A DNA stretch of 64,000 nt from Thermoanaerobaculia bacterium (GTDB lineage: Bacteria; Acidobacteriota; Thermoanaerobaculia; Gp7-AA8), in NCBI GenBank assembly GCA_017883205.1, contig JADGNZ010000019.1:44918-108917 (forward strand), written 5' to 3'. Position 1 is the first letter of the stretch, and each line of letters opens with the position of its first letter. The notes under the pieces were generated by a model. The model searched no databases. It saw nothing but the letters and a program-made list of their open reading frames with translations, and was not told where the DNA came from. The position numbers and the translations under genes were made by a program. Of the stretch, positions 8,120 to 19,331 are shown piece by piece.

Positions 8120-8671
8120 ATGACGCGAATCATCATCCCACTGCACCTTCTGGCGATTCTTTGCGCATCGTTGCTCATCGGCTGCACCCGAGCGGAGGCA
8201 AGTCCGTCGAACGTTCGAATCGCCGGTCCGCAGGAGCCGGGAGAACGGCTCATCGTTACCGGCCACGTGCTCGGCCGCGATGGCAAACCGCGCGGCGGCG
8301 TGGTCATCGAAGTACACCATACCGATGCGCACGGAATCTATCTGGCCGAGGGCGCACATGGACCGAATCCGGCAGTGGCGGCGCGGCTCTGGGGCCGGCT
8401 GATCACCGCGCCGGACGGCAGCTATCGCATCGACACGATCAAGCCCGGCGGATATCCGGGCGGAGGAGCGCCGGCGCACATGCACATTCACCTTCGCGAA
8501 GGAAAGAGCGATGCATGGGCGCTACTCGAGTTCGCAGGCGATCCGAATCTGACGCCGGCCATGATCGCGAAGGACAGCGTCGGCGGAACCTTCGCCACGA
8601 TCCGGCCGCTCGAGCGCGACGCGGCTGGCGTACTGCACTGCACGCGCGACTTTCGGGTAGGTGCGAAATGA
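8120..8671 (+). CDS. Intradiol dioxygenase-like lipoprotein
   Basis: A 183-residue protein with a lipoprotein signal peptide (hydrophobic region ending in the lipobox LLIGC, Cys about 18). The body resembles the catalytic core of intradiol ring-cleavage dioxygenases: VTGHVLGRDGKPRGGVVIE, HHTDAHGIY, RLITAPDGSYRIDTIKPGGYP and HMHIHL. These could supply the Tyr and His-x-His iron ligands of protocatechuate 3,4-dioxygenase. It is shorter than authentic dioxygenases, so activity is uncertain. The YceI gene starts within its stop codon (ATGA), implying one operon. Confidence 0.7.
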   Translation: MTRIIIPLHLLAILCASLLIGCTRAEASPSNVRIAGPQEPGERLIVTGHVLGRDGKPRGGVVIEVHHTDAHGIYLAEGAHGPNPAVAARLWGRLITAPDGSYRIDTIKPGGYPGGGAPAHMHIHLREGKSDAWALLEFAGDPNLTPAMIAKDSVGGTFATIRPLERDAAGVLHCTRDFRVGAK

Positions 8672-9228
8672 GACGCGCCGCACTGCTCTTCCTCTTCGCG
8701 CTGCCGCTTTGCGCGGAGCCGACGCGCTACTACGTCAAGCCGGTCTACACGAGCCTGCGCTTCTCGATCGTGAAGTGGGGCGTGCTCAAAGAAGAAGGCA
8801 TCTTCCGCGATTTCAACGGCACGCTCGTCTACGATCCGGCGCATCCCGAAGCGTCACGAATCGACGTCGTGGCGAAGGCGGCCAGTCTCGACACGAAGAA
8901 TGACGCACGCGATCAGACCGTGACCGGCGAAGACTTTCTCGACGCCGCGCGCTATCCGACGCTGGAGTTTCACAGCACGGCTGTTGATCACAACTTCGTC
9001 GCGGGCAATCTGACGATCCACGGCACGACCCGGCGCGTACGCTTTCCAGTCACGTCCCTCGGCACTCACGAGATCCCGAGCGTCGGCAGGATGGCAGGAT
9101 TCGAGACGACCTTCACGATCAATCGTCGCGACTACGGAGTGCTCGGCTCACGATGGGGAGCAGTGCCGGGTGTGCTGAGCGACGCGGTGGAGTTGCACAT
9201 CACGATTGGCGGGATCACTCGCCCGTAG
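8668..9228 (+). CDS. YceI-family periplasmic protein
   Basis: A 186-residue protein with a signal peptide (MRRAALLFLFALPLCA) followed by a YceI lipocalin-like domain. Visible motifs are SLRFSIVKWGV, GIFRDFNGTL, ASRIDVVAKAASLDT, GEDFLDAARYPTLEFHS and GNLTIHGTTRRVRFPV. Members bind polyprenoid or amphiphilic lipids in the periplasm. The ATG overlaps the TGA of the lipoprotein gene. Confidence 0.9.
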   Translation: MRRAALLFLFALPLCAEPTRYYVKPVYTSLRFSIVKWGVLKEEGIFRDFNGTLVYDPAHPEASRIDVVAKAASLDTKNDARDQTVTGEDFLDAARYPTLEFHSTAVDHNFVAGNLTIHGTTRRVRFPVTSLGTHEIPSVGRMAGFETTFTINRRDYGVLGSRWGAVPGVLSDAVELHITIGGITRP

Positions 9229-9238
9229 GCCCAGGATG

Positions 9239-9290
9239 TCGGGAGTCGGGGGTCGGAGCAAGAACCGTGGCTCCGACTCCCGACTCCCGA
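9239..9290. repeat. Inverted repeat, GGGAGTCGGGGGTCGG family
   Basis: Arms 9239-9259 and 9270-9290 (21 nt each) are inverted complements with one mismatch and a 10-nt loop. It lies between the convergent ends of the YceI and DUF503 genes. Single arms of the same word occur near 1963-1980 and 57100. Confidence 0.75.
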
Positions 9291-9307
9291 TCAGCGACAC
9301 CCGTGAA

Positions 9308-9613
9308 TCACAATCCCGCTTCTTCGTCGAAATCGAGAAGCTCGCTCGTCCAACCGCCAAGCGTCGCGTCGGTGTTTGATTCGATGAACGTCTGGATCTT
9401 TTCCAGAAGCCCCTCGGCTACCGTTCGCTCTCCCGTGACAAACGAGATGGCCATGCGAGCGCGCTGGTGTACGTCCTGAAGCGCAACCTCGGCAGCGGAG
9501 ATCTCGAACCGGTCGCGCAGTTTCGCGCGAAGGCTGCGCACGACCATCCGCTTGTCCTTCAGCGACTGTGCGAACTCGATATGCAGCTCAAAGAGTGCGA
9601 CGGCGACGATCAT
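9308..9613 (-). CDS. DUF503 (YlxP-like) protein
   Basis: A 101-residue protein starting MIVAVALFELHIEFAQSLKDKRMVVRSL, with FEISAAEVALQDVHQRARMAISFV. This is the DUF503/YlxP pattern, a small protein encoded next to infB in many Gram-positive and other bacteria and linked to ribosome function by context. It follows infB on the same strand by 39 bp, so co-transcription is likely. Confidence 0.9.
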   Translation of the reverse strand: MIVAVALFELHIEFAQSLKDKRMVVRSLRAKLRDRFEISAAEVALQDVHQRARMAISFVTGERTVAEGLLEKIQTFIESNTDATLGGWTSELLDFDEEAGL

Positions 9614-9652
9614 GAGCGTGGGGAGCGGCAGCGCGAGCCGCCGCTCTCCAGA

Positions 9653-12598
<2,946 letters not shown>

Positions 12599-12623
12599 TG
12601 AATCTCCTGATTCCTGACTACTG

Positions 12624-12700
12624 GTTACTGAGTTGCCGGTGGTTGCGCTGGTTCAGCCGCCGACTCGCTCAGCAACTGAGCAACCCTGCAACCTAACAAC
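12624..12700. repeat. Degenerate inverted repeat of GTTGC/CTGAG words
   Basis: The 108-bp gap between nusA and infB contains imperfect inverted arms (12624-12657 and 12667-12700) built from GTTACTGAGTTGC-like words. Pairing is only about two thirds complete. It resembles the other word repeats of this window but is weaker. Confidence 0.35.
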
Positions 12701-12706
12701 TTTTCG

Positions 12707-14254
12707 CTACTCCACAGGCGCCTCTTCCTGCGGTGTTTCGGCATCTTCCGGTTCTTCGGTCTGCTGTTCGCCGTCGTCTTCCGATGCCTGGTACTCTTCT
12801 TCCTCTTCGTCGCCGGCAGGCTCAGTCTCATCGATCTGCTCGTGCTTGCGGGCGATCTCGATCATCTGCTGGGCCATTTCCTCGTCGACGCCTTCGATGG
12901 CGATGAGATCTTCGACCGAGGCGTTGATCACGGAGTCGAGATCGTCGTACCCGGCCGCTTCGAGCGTGTTCGCCCAATCTTCCGGCATCTCTTCGATGTC
13001 GTGAACATTCGTCTCCGCGCGCGACTCGGCCATCGCTTCCTGCAGCATGGCGCTGAGTGCGTCAGCGACCTCGCCTTTGACTTCCTCTTCCGACTTGATG
13101 TCGATCTTCGCGCCGATCAGCTCCGCGGCGAGACGAACGTTCAGCCCGCGCTTGCCGATGGCGAGCGAAAGCTGATCGTTGTCGACGATGACGTCGAGGT
13201 GCGGGCGGTGAGCCTGCTCGTCGCTCGTCACCGAAACGCGCGTGATCTTGGCTGGTGCCAGCGAGTTCTGCGCGTAGATGACGATGTCTTCGTTCCAGGG
13301 AATGATGTCGATCTTCTCGCCGCGCAGCTCGCGGATGATCGATTGCACGCGCGAGCCTTTCATGCCCACGCAAGCGCCGACCGGATCGACGTCGCGCTCG
13401 CGGGACGTGACCGCGATCTTGGCGCGCTCGCCCGGCTCGCGGACAGCACCTTTGATGACGACCGTGCCGTCATAGATCTCCGGCACTTCCATCTCGAAGA
13501 GCTTGATGAGCAGGCGCGGATCGGTGCGGGAGAGAACCACCTGCGGGCCTTTCGGCTGCGTGTGCACTTCGGCGATGACTGCCTTGATGCGGTCGCCCTG
13601 CGAGTAGCGCTCCGCGCGCGACTGCTGCGAGCGCGGGATGATGCCCTCGGTTTTGCCGTTGAGATCGATGATCATGTCGCCGCGCTCGAAGCGCTTGACG
13701 TAACCGTTCTCGAGCTCGCCCGCCTTGCCGATGAATTCGTTGTAGACCTTCTCGCGCTCCGCTTCGCGCACCTTCTGATAGAGCACCTGCTTGGCCGACT
13801 GCGCGGCGATGCGGCCGAAGTCTTCAGCGGCCTTCGTCAGCGGAATGTGGACTTCGTCGCCCTGCTCCACCTCGGCGTCGATCTTCTGCGCTTCGTAGGT
13901 ACGGATCTGCGTGTTCGAGTCTTTGACGACGTCGACAACTTCCTTGGTGATGTAGCTGAGGCGGATGCGGCCGCCGACGCCGATCTCGGGATCGATCTTC
14001 CGGGCTTGTTCCAACGTCCACTGCGCCTGCGGATCTTCGATCTCATTCTCATCGATGACCACGTCTTTGATGACGTACATCGTCATGCCGCCGCTCACGC
14101 GGTCGATGACGGTTTCCATCGGCTCGCGGGTTTTGTAATATTTCCTGGCAGCGGTAGCGAGGGCATCCTCGAGGGCCTTGAACACACGCTCGACGTCGAT
14201 CGACTTCTCGTACGCCAGCGCCTTGATGTTTTTACTGAGGTTCTCGTCGAACAT
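12707..14254 (-). CDS. nusA: Transcription termination/antitermination protein NusA
   Basis: A 515-residue protein with the RNA-polymerase-binding N-domain (NIKALAYEKSIDVERVFKAL), an S1 domain (about 135-200, MIIDLNGKTEGIIP) and two KH domains (CVGMKGSRVQSIIRELRGEK and LSLAIGKRGLNVRLAAEL). A helix-hairpin-helix-like segment follows (YDDLDSVINASVEDLIAIEGV). The C-terminus is a strongly acidic tail of about 40 residues rich in Glu and Asp, reminiscent of the acidic C-terminal repeats of proteobacterial NusA but lower in complexity. It sits between rimP and infB. Confidence 0.97.
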   Translation of the reverse strand: MFDENLSKNIKALAYEKSIDVERVFKALEDALATAARKYYKTREPMETVIDRVSGGMTMYVIKDVVIDENEIEDPQAQWTLEQARKIDPEIGVGGRIRLSYITKEVVDVVKDSNTQIRTYEAQKIDAEVEQGDEVHIPLTKAAEDFGRIAAQSAKQVLYQKVREAEREKVYNEFIGKAGELENGYVKRFERGDMIIDLNGKTEGIIPRSQQSRAERYSQGDRIKAVIAEVHTQPKGPQVVLSRTDPRLLIKLFEMEVPEIYDGTVVIKGAVREPGERAKIAVTSRERDVDPVGACVGMKGSRVQSIIRELRGEKIDIIPWNEDIVIYAQNSLAPAKITRVSVTSDEQAHRPHLDVIVDNDQLSLAIGKRGLNVRLAAELIGAKIDIKSEEEVKGEVADALSAMLQEAMAESRAETNVHDIEEMPEDWANTLEAAGYDDLDSVINASVEDLIAIEGVDEEMAQQMIEIARKHEQIDETEPAGDEEEEEYQASEDDGEQQTEEPEDAETPQEEAPVE

Positions 14255-14266
14255 TCTGCTCCCCGC

Positions 14267-14342
14267 GGTAGCGCGGTTTCGGGGTCTCGTGGTCTCGCGG
14301 CTTCAACACCCCGCGACCGCGAAACCTCGCTACTTCGCTACC
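14267..14342. repeat. Inverted repeat, GTAGCGAGGTTTCGCGG family
   Basis: Arms 14267-14300 and 14310-14342 are imperfect inverted complements (GGTAGCGCGGTTTCG against CGAAACCTCGCTACTTCGCT and neighbours). They fill the rimP-nusA gap and end at the rimP stop codon. A related hairpin is found at 32231-32254. Confidence 0.5.
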
Positions 14343-14809
14343 TAGATCTCCACTTCCAACCGCGTTTCTTTGATGTCTGCGAGCGGAACGACGTAGTCAG
14401 GATCCTTTTTCATCACCGGATCCGTGACGACGATCGTCTCGCCGTTGAATTCTTTCAGTCTTCCGACGATTACATGAAGCCCTCGCACCGCCTTCGACGT
14501 CCTGACGCGGACAAGGCGGCCAATGAACTTCTGGTAATCCGACAGCTTGTAAAACTTCCGGTCGAGACCGGGAGACGAGACCTGGAGCTCGTACGCTGCG
14601 GGGACGACATCATCGACGTCGAGAAACGCGCTGACCTGGTGCGAGACGAGCTCGCAATCCTCGACCGTGACGCCTCCCTCTTTGTCGATGTCGATCCGCA
14701 GCAGGAATCCGTGACCCTGCTTCCGGTACTCAATGTGAACGAGCTCCAGACCTTCCGACGAAACGATGGTCTCGATCTCCTGTGCAGCCCGTTCGGGTAA
14801 ACCGCTCAT
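14342..14809 (-). CDS. rimP: Ribosome maturation factor RimP
   Basis: A 155-residue protein needed for 30S maturation, with an alpha/beta N-domain (AAQEIETIVSSEGLELVHIEY) and the motif RIDIDKEGGVTVEDCELVS, then VDDVVPAAYELQVSSPGLDR and an Sm-like C-domain. ATG 14809 is chosen because AGGAG lies 5 nt upstream on the minus strand; the frame also opens at 14824. A strong intrinsic terminator lies immediately before the ribosome-binding site (14823-14848), which could attenuate the rimP-nusA-infB operon. Confidence 0.93.
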   Translation of the reverse strand: MSGLPERAAQEIETIVSSEGLELVHIEYRKQGHGFLLRIDIDKEGGVTVEDCELVSHQVSAFLDVDDVVPAAYELQVSSPGLDRKFYKLSDYQKFIGRLVRVRTSKAVRGLHVIVGRLKEFNGETIVVTDPVMKKDPDYVVPLADIKETRLEVEI

Positions 14810-14822
14810 ATCTCCTGACAAC

Positions 14823-14848
14823 AAAAAAAGCGGCCGATCGGCCGCTTT
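14823..14848 (-). terminator. Intrinsic terminator directly upstream of rimP
   Basis: On the minus strand, a perfect 22-bp palindrome (AAAGCGGCCGATCGGCCGCTTT, 14827-14848) runs into a tract of seven T residues. It ends about 14 nt before the rimP start codon. It may stop transcripts from the upstream secreted-protein gene, or act as a leader attenuator for rimP-nusA-infB. Confidence 0.8.
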
Positions 14849-14943
14849 CGATAGGTTGAAGCTCGAAAGCTGACGAATGATACCACCTTGCAGCGAGCCG
14901 TCACAACATCGTGAACATGCTCACGATTCCGGCTTCGCGTAAC

Positions 14944-14974
14944 GGAAAACGGCCGCGCCCGAAAGCGCGGCCGT
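14944..14974 (-). terminator. Intrinsic terminator of the secreted-protein gene 15001-16044
   Basis: Minus-strand hairpin with 10-bp arms (ACGGCCGCGC, 14949-14958, and 14965-14974), a 6-nt loop and a short T tract. It begins 26 bp after the stop of the preceding gene. Confidence 0.75.
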
Positions 14975-15000
14975 CGATTCAAACCGAGTCTAAATTGCTC

Positions 15001-16044
15001 TTAGAACTGATGCTTCACTGCACGATGGATGGTCGTTCCCGCCTTGCAGGCGGCGACGTCCGGGCTGTAGATGCAGGTGATGGCGTTGTTCGTCAGCGGA
15101 AGCGAGTACTGCGCCTCGAGCGTCGTGGCGTCCGTCGTCTGGTTGTCAAGCTGCGAACCGTACGCGAAGAATGCTGGACACCCGGTCGGGCAACCGTTGG
15201 TATCGGCGTCATTGGCTCCGCCGACGACTTTCTGGGTGCCACCCTGCTCGACCGTGATGAACAGGTTGGTCGAGGCCGTGGACTGAGGGACGGCCGCGCC
15301 GAACAGGTTCCCGGCTCCCACTGTGCTCTGCAAGAAACCGAGCGGCGGAAGCGTGAAGCTGGCCGTGGCAATGACCGTGCTGGGAGCAGAACCGCTGTAG
15401 AGTTTGGCCGTGAGCGTCGTGGTCGAAAACTGCGAAGCGTTCACGAAGCCGACGTTCGTCTTGAACCCCGGGGTATTGCGGATGCCGGTGATGAAGACCT
15501 TGTCCAAGCCGGCGCCGGATGCGCTCTCCGAGACGAAGTTGTACCAGGGGATGCCGCTGAAGAGCTGTCCGTTGGTCGGCGCCGTAGCTTGGTTCCCTCC
15601 GGTCGCGAACGAATAAATCCGGCTCTCGACGCTGATGTTGCGGTAGTTGGCGTTCAGGCCGGTCGTCGCATTCGGCGTGCAGTCGGCATCCTTCAGACAG
15701 CCGTTGAAGATCACCTGTCCCAAGGCGCTGGTCAAATGCAGCGTCGTCGACATGAAGTCGAGCAGTTCGCGCCTCTCGCGCGGAGCGAGCGTGAGCACCT
15801 TCGGAAACGGTGTCTGCACGGCCGTGCCTGCTGAGCTTCCGGTAGCGTAGATCACCGAGACGTCGACGGAGTCATCACTGAGATTCGAGATGTAAACATC
15901 GGAGACGAACGTGGCAGTGCTGCCTACGATGTGGCCGGCTGCCGGGATGTAGACCTGGTCGGCAGCGCGGAAGTTGCTGGCCATCGCCGCACTGGCGAAC
16001 AACGCGATCGCTGCAGCCACGCCCAACTGTTTCACTTTCAACAT
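15001..16044 (-). CDS. Secreted protein of unknown function
   Basis: A 347-residue protein with a signal peptide (AAAIALFASAAMASNF). The mature part looks beta-rich: VYIPAAGHIVGSTATFVSD, VYISNLSDDSVDVSVIYAT, LTLAPRERRELLDFM and TNVGFVNASQFSTTTLTAKLYS. These strand-turn patterns suggest two Ig-like or jelly-roll units, but no named family was recognised. Cysteines occur as pairs (GCLKDADC, GCPTGC), probably disulfides. A GGGGAG ribosome-binding site precedes the ATG and a terminator follows at 14944-14974, so it is monocistronic. Confidence 0.75.
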   Translation of the reverse strand: MLKVKQLGVAAAIALFASAAMASNFRAADQVYIPAAGHIVGSTATFVSDVYISNLSDDSVDVSVIYATGSSAGTAVQTPFPKVLTLAPRERRELLDFMSTTLHLTSALGQVIFNGCLKDADCTPNATTGLNANYRNISVESRIYSFATGGNQATAPTNGQLFSGIPWYNFVSESASGAGLDKVFITGIRNTPGFKTNVGFVNASQFSTTTLTAKLYSGSAPSTVIATASFTLPPLGFLQSTVGAGNLFGAAVPQSTASTNLFITVEQGGTQKVVGGANDADTNGCPTGCPAFFAYGSQLDNQTTDATTLEAQYSLPLTNNAITCIYSPDVAACKAGTTIHRAVKHQF

Positions 16045-16238
16045 ATTCTCCCCTTTTGCTACGAGTATTTGGAATCAGACTGCCTCGATCGAAAAGTGCG
16101 TACGCATTCTAATCGACTTTGCGAGCCAAAAAAGACACGACGAAACTTGATACGAACCAAAGAAGCAGAACGTCACAATTTGTACGCTCAGGGCTTTCGC
16201 CAAAGAACTATGCGATTCTAGCATGACATGAGGGACCG

Positions 16239-17171
16239 TTGAACGTTACGTTCGTGAATCAGGAGGATGGGGAACGGCTCGACCGGGCTCTAGCGGCGCA
16301 TCTTCCCGAGCATAGCCGGAGTTTCCTGGCCGGGCTCATCGAGAATGGCCATGTAACGCTCGACGGGAAGGCGGCCAGCAAGCCTTCCGTGCGAGTTGCG
16401 GCCGGGGTGACTGCCGTAATCGATATCCCTCCTCTCTTGCCGGCGACCGCGGAATCTCAGGAATTGGCTCTCACTGTGATCTTCGAAGATGAGGATCTGA
16501 TCGTCATTGACAAGCCGGCCGGACTTGTCGTCCACCCATCCGCGGGACATGCGGACGGGACGTTGGTGAACGCGTTGCTTTTCCACGTGCGCGACCTCAG
16601 CGGCATCGGCGGCCAGCTTCGGCCGGGCATCGTGCACCGCCTCGACAAAGATACCAGCGGCGTGATGGTCATCGCCAAAAATGACGCCGCGCATCGCAAG
16701 CTGAGCGCAGCATGGGGAACGGAACGAGTGCGGAAGGAGTACATCGCCATCGTTTACGGAACGCCACGCGAGTCGAAGGGCATGATCGATGCGCCGATCG
16801 CCCGCGACCCGCACAATCGAAAACGGATGGCCATCGTCGTCGGCGGCCGCCGCGCGGTCACGGAGTTCGGCGTGATCGAATCGCTGCGCCACTCCTCGGT
16901 CGTGCGCTGCGTTCTTCACACCGGCCGCACGCATCAGATCCGCGTTCACCTCAAGTCGATCGGCCATCCCATCATCGGCGACCCCGTCTACTCGGGACCG
17001 CAATGGCGAGGTATCCCCGACAAGAGGCTCCAAAAAGCGATTGCGTCGTTCCAAAGGCAAGCGTTGCATGCGGCAGTTTTGGTGATTCCTCATCCTAGGA
17101 CGGACAAGGAGATGACATTCTCAACCGGTTTGCCACCGGATATGGTGGGTTTGATCGAGGCCCTGCGTTAA
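16239..17171 (+). CDS. RluA-family 23S rRNA pseudouridine synthase (RluD-like)
   Basis: A 310-residue protein with an N-terminal S4 RNA-binding domain (GERLDRALAAHLPEHSRSFL) and the RluA catalytic domain. The catalytic aspartate is in GIVHRLDKDTSGVMVIAK; other motifs are IVIDKPAGLVVHPSAGH, TGRTHQIRVHLKSIGHPIIGDP and RQALHAA. Length and layout fit RluD (U1911, U1915 and U1917 of 23S rRNA), though RluC-type specificity cannot be excluded. The start is a TTG codon at 16239. Confidence 0.9.
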   Translation: MNVTFVNQEDGERLDRALAAHLPEHSRSFLAGLIENGHVTLDGKAASKPSVRVAAGVTAVIDIPPLLPATAESQELALTVIFEDEDLIVIDKPAGLVVHPSAGHADGTLVNALLFHVRDLSGIGGQLRPGIVHRLDKDTSGVMVIAKNDAAHRKLSAAWGTERVRKEYIAIVYGTPRESKGMIDAPIARDPHNRKRMAIVVGGRRAVTEFGVIESLRHSSVVRCVLHTGRTHQIRVHLKSIGHPIIGDPVYSGPQWRGIPDKRLQKAIASFQRQALHAAVLVIPHPRTDKEMTFSTGLPPDMVGLIEALR

Positions 17172-17223
17172 CTGGGTTGCTGGGACTCACCCACCGGATC
17201 CGGCGATGGCTTCATGGTCTGTC

Positions 17224-17285
17224 GCCCGCTGAAGCGGGCCCGAACAACTTGGCGCCGGCTCCGATGACCCCCGGCTGAAGCCGGG
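17224..17285. repeat. Two GCTGAAGC hairpins
   Basis: The gap after the pseudouridine synthase gene holds two small palindromes of the same design, GCCCGCTGAAGCGGGC (17224-17239) and CCCGGCTGAAGCCGGG (17270-17285). They could serve as transcript-end hairpins, although no T tract follows. Confidence 0.6.
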
Positions 17286-17344
17286 CGGCTACGGACCTAA
17301 TGTGACATCCAGCCATTCCCCTCGGCTAGAATCCGTCCGTCGCC

Positions 17345-17788
17345 TTGGAGCTCCAGTTGACGTCAATCGATTGCGAAGAGACGGAGAACGCACCCCTCAT
17401 CGAGGCGCGCGAGGCGGAGCCACTTCAGTCTGGTGAGCTGTATTCGCCGGCCGATGGCATGCTCGGCCAAGCGATCACTGAGGCCCTCGCGGCTCCTACT
17501 GCCGAACGTCTCCATCTCCTTTCGCAACTCGTGCTCGGAATCGAAGAATTCATGGCGCAACATCCGGAGGAGCGGCCTTGGACCTGCACGCGCTACTCAG
17601 GTACCGACGGTTCCTCGATCTTTCGCGGTGGCCTCGGGCTCTCGATCGTCATTGACCCCGAGGGCCGGCTCTGGCGCGCTCGCAACCACGAAGACTTTGA
17701 AACAACCTACGTTTTCGTCGACAACGGGTGCGAGATCGATACGCTGACTCCTCTCTACGCGCAGATGCGCGAATACCGTCCGCGCTGA
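17345..17788 (+). CDS. Hypothetical protein
   Basis: A 147-residue soluble, acidic protein with a TTG start at 17345 and no recognised family. The C-terminal half looks folded and mixed alpha/beta (TCTRYSGTDGSSIFRGG, LSIVIDPEGRLWRARN, YVFVDNGCEIDTLTPLYAQM). The N-terminal 40 residues are Glu-rich and less ordered, so the true start could lie further in. It precedes the antiporter gene by 53 bp on the same strand. Confidence 0.5.
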   Translation: MELQLTSIDCEETENAPLIEAREAEPLQSGELYSPADGMLGQAITEALAAPTAERLHLLSQLVLGIEEFMAQHPEERPWTCTRYSGTDGSSIFRGGLGLSIVIDPEGRLWRARNHEDFETTYVFVDNGCEIDTLTPLYAQMREYRPR

Positions 17789-17841
17789 GGATCAGGGCTT
17801 TTCGTTTCCAGTCCCACACCAGTCGAGCTATCTTTGAACGA

Positions 17842-19251
17842 ATGACATCAGTCCGATCACGAGGGCGCGCGCTGGCTGGCGCGTTGGCGTATCCGCTCAT
17901 GATCGCGGGGACGATCGGGATCTTCCTTCTGGTTCGATCGACCGGATCCACGCTTGTCGCTCCCGCTCCTGCTGTTGTTGCGGCCGCCGGTGCTCCGTCT
18001 GCCAACGCCGACGTTCTGCTGCATGTGCTGCTTGCACTCGCGGTGGTGATCGTCGCGGCCCGCGCTTGTGGTGCGCTCTGCAAACGCATTCATCAGCCGC
18101 CGGTGATCGGCGAGGTGATCGCCGGGATCCTTCTGGGGCCCTCGCTGCTCGGGCACATCTCGCCACAGGCATTCGCCTATCTCCTGCCAGCGACGGTGGC
18201 GCCGTTCCTTTCGGTCATCGCGCAGATCGGGGTGATTCTCTTCATGTTTCTGGTCGGGCTCGAGCTCGACACCGCGCAGCTCAAGCACCGCACGCACGCG
18301 ACGGTGGCCATCTCGCATGCCAGCATCGTCGCGCCCTTCGTCCTCGGCACGCTTTTGGCGCTCTGGCTCTATCCAAAGCTTTCCACGCGCGACGTTCCCT
18401 TCACCGTCTTCGCGTTGTTCCTCGGCGTCTCTCTCTCCGTGACGGCGTTTCCGGTGCTCGCACGGATCCTCACCGACCGCGGGATCCAGAAGACGCGGAT
18501 GGGAACCGTCTCCCTCACCTGCGCCGCCGTCGATGACGTCACGGCGTGGTGCCTGCTGGCGTTCCTGATCGCCGTGGCCAAGGCCAACGTCTCTGCTGCC
18601 GCCGTCACGGTCGCTCTCACCGGAGTCTATGTCGCCTTCATGATTCTGGTCGCGCGGCCGCTCATCATCCGAGCGGTGCGTGCGCAGGAGTTGCGCGAGT
18701 CGGTCTCGCAGAGCGCCATCGCCGTGGTCGTAGTCGGCCTGCTGCTGTCGACGCTGGCCACCGAGGCTGCGGGCATTCACGCGATTTTCGGGGCGTTCCT
18801 GCTCGGCGCGATCATCCCGCACGACTCGGCTCTCGCGCGCGATCTCACCAGGAAGATCGAGGACCTCGTGGTGGTCCTGTTCCTGCCGGCGTTTTTCGCG
18901 TTCACCGGGATGCGTACGCAGATCGGCCTCGTGCACGGCGCGTCGCAATGGCTGCTGTGCGGCGTCATCATCGCAGCCGCGTCGGTCGGCAAGTTCGGCG
19001 GCACGTTCGTGGCGGCGCGGATCACCGGGTTCGGCAGCCGCGACGCGGCCGCCCTGGGCGTCCTCATGAACACCCGCGGGCTGATGGAGCTGATCGTCCT
19101 GAACATCGGCCTCGATCTGCACATCCTCTCGCCGACACTCTTCGCGATGCTGGTACTGATGGCGATCATCACGACCTTCGCGACGACGCCGATCCTCCAG
19201 CTGCTCACGCGCAACGCCACCGAGCCGAACGCGGAGCCTGCGATGATCTGA
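17842..19251 (+). CDS. CPA2-family cation/proton antiporter
   Basis: A 469-residue membrane protein with about 12-13 hydrophobic segments. Family motifs are QPPVIGEVIAGILLGPSLLG, then LFMFLVGLELD, LSVTAFPVLARILTDR, CAAVDDVTAWCLL (the Asp pair of the ion-binding site) and AGIHAIFGAFLLGAIIP. It resembles KefB/NapA-type Na+(K+)/H+ exchangers but lacks a C-terminal TrkA-N domain. The start MTSVRSRG at 17842 is chosen; the upstream frame overlaps the previous gene. Confidence 0.9.
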   Translation: MTSVRSRGRALAGALAYPLMIAGTIGIFLLVRSTGSTLVAPAPAVVAAAGAPSANADVLLHVLLALAVVIVAARACGALCKRIHQPPVIGEVIAGILLGPSLLGHISPQAFAYLLPATVAPFLSVIAQIGVILFMFLVGLELDTAQLKHRTHATVAISHASIVAPFVLGTLLALWLYPKLSTRDVPFTVFALFLGVSLSVTAFPVLARILTDRGIQKTRMGTVSLTCAAVDDVTAWCLLAFLIAVAKANVSAAAVTVALTGVYVAFMILVARPLIIRAVRAQELRESVSQSAIAVVVVGLLLSTLATEAAGIHAIFGAFLLGAIIPHDSALARDLTRKIEDLVVVLFLPAFFAFTGMRTQIGLVHGASQWLLCGVIIAAASVGKFGGTFVAARITGFGSRDAAALGVLMNTRGLMELIVLNIGLDLHILSPTLFAMLVLMAIITTFATTPILQLLTRNATEPNAEPAMI

Positions 19252-19310
19252 AGCTGCTGCGCGACCAATCCGCCGGAATTGACAGTTTCATTCCGCGCGC
19301 CTTTGGTGTC

Positions 19311-19328
19311 GAACCTCGTAGGAGGTTC
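19311..19328 (+). promoter_or_regulatory. Hairpin enclosing the exbD ribosome-binding site
   Basis: GAACCTC (19311-19317), loop GTAG and GAGGTTC (19322-19328) form a perfect 7-bp stem. The GGAGG Shine-Dalgarno sequence starts in the loop and lies in the 3' arm, with the ATG at 19332. The fold would hide the ribosome-binding site. Confidence 0.5.
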
Positions 19329-19331
19329 GCC

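Noticed and set aside
12842..14800. 652-codon open frame on the plus strand
   Set aside because: It is antisense to nusA and rimP, whose motifs are certain. Its composition (His, Asp, Arg, Leu-rich) is that of a shadow frame in GC-rich DNA.
14850..15000. Initiator tRNA upstream of rimP, as in E. coli
   Set aside because: No cloverleaf or T-loop sequence was found; the region holds two terminator hairpins only.
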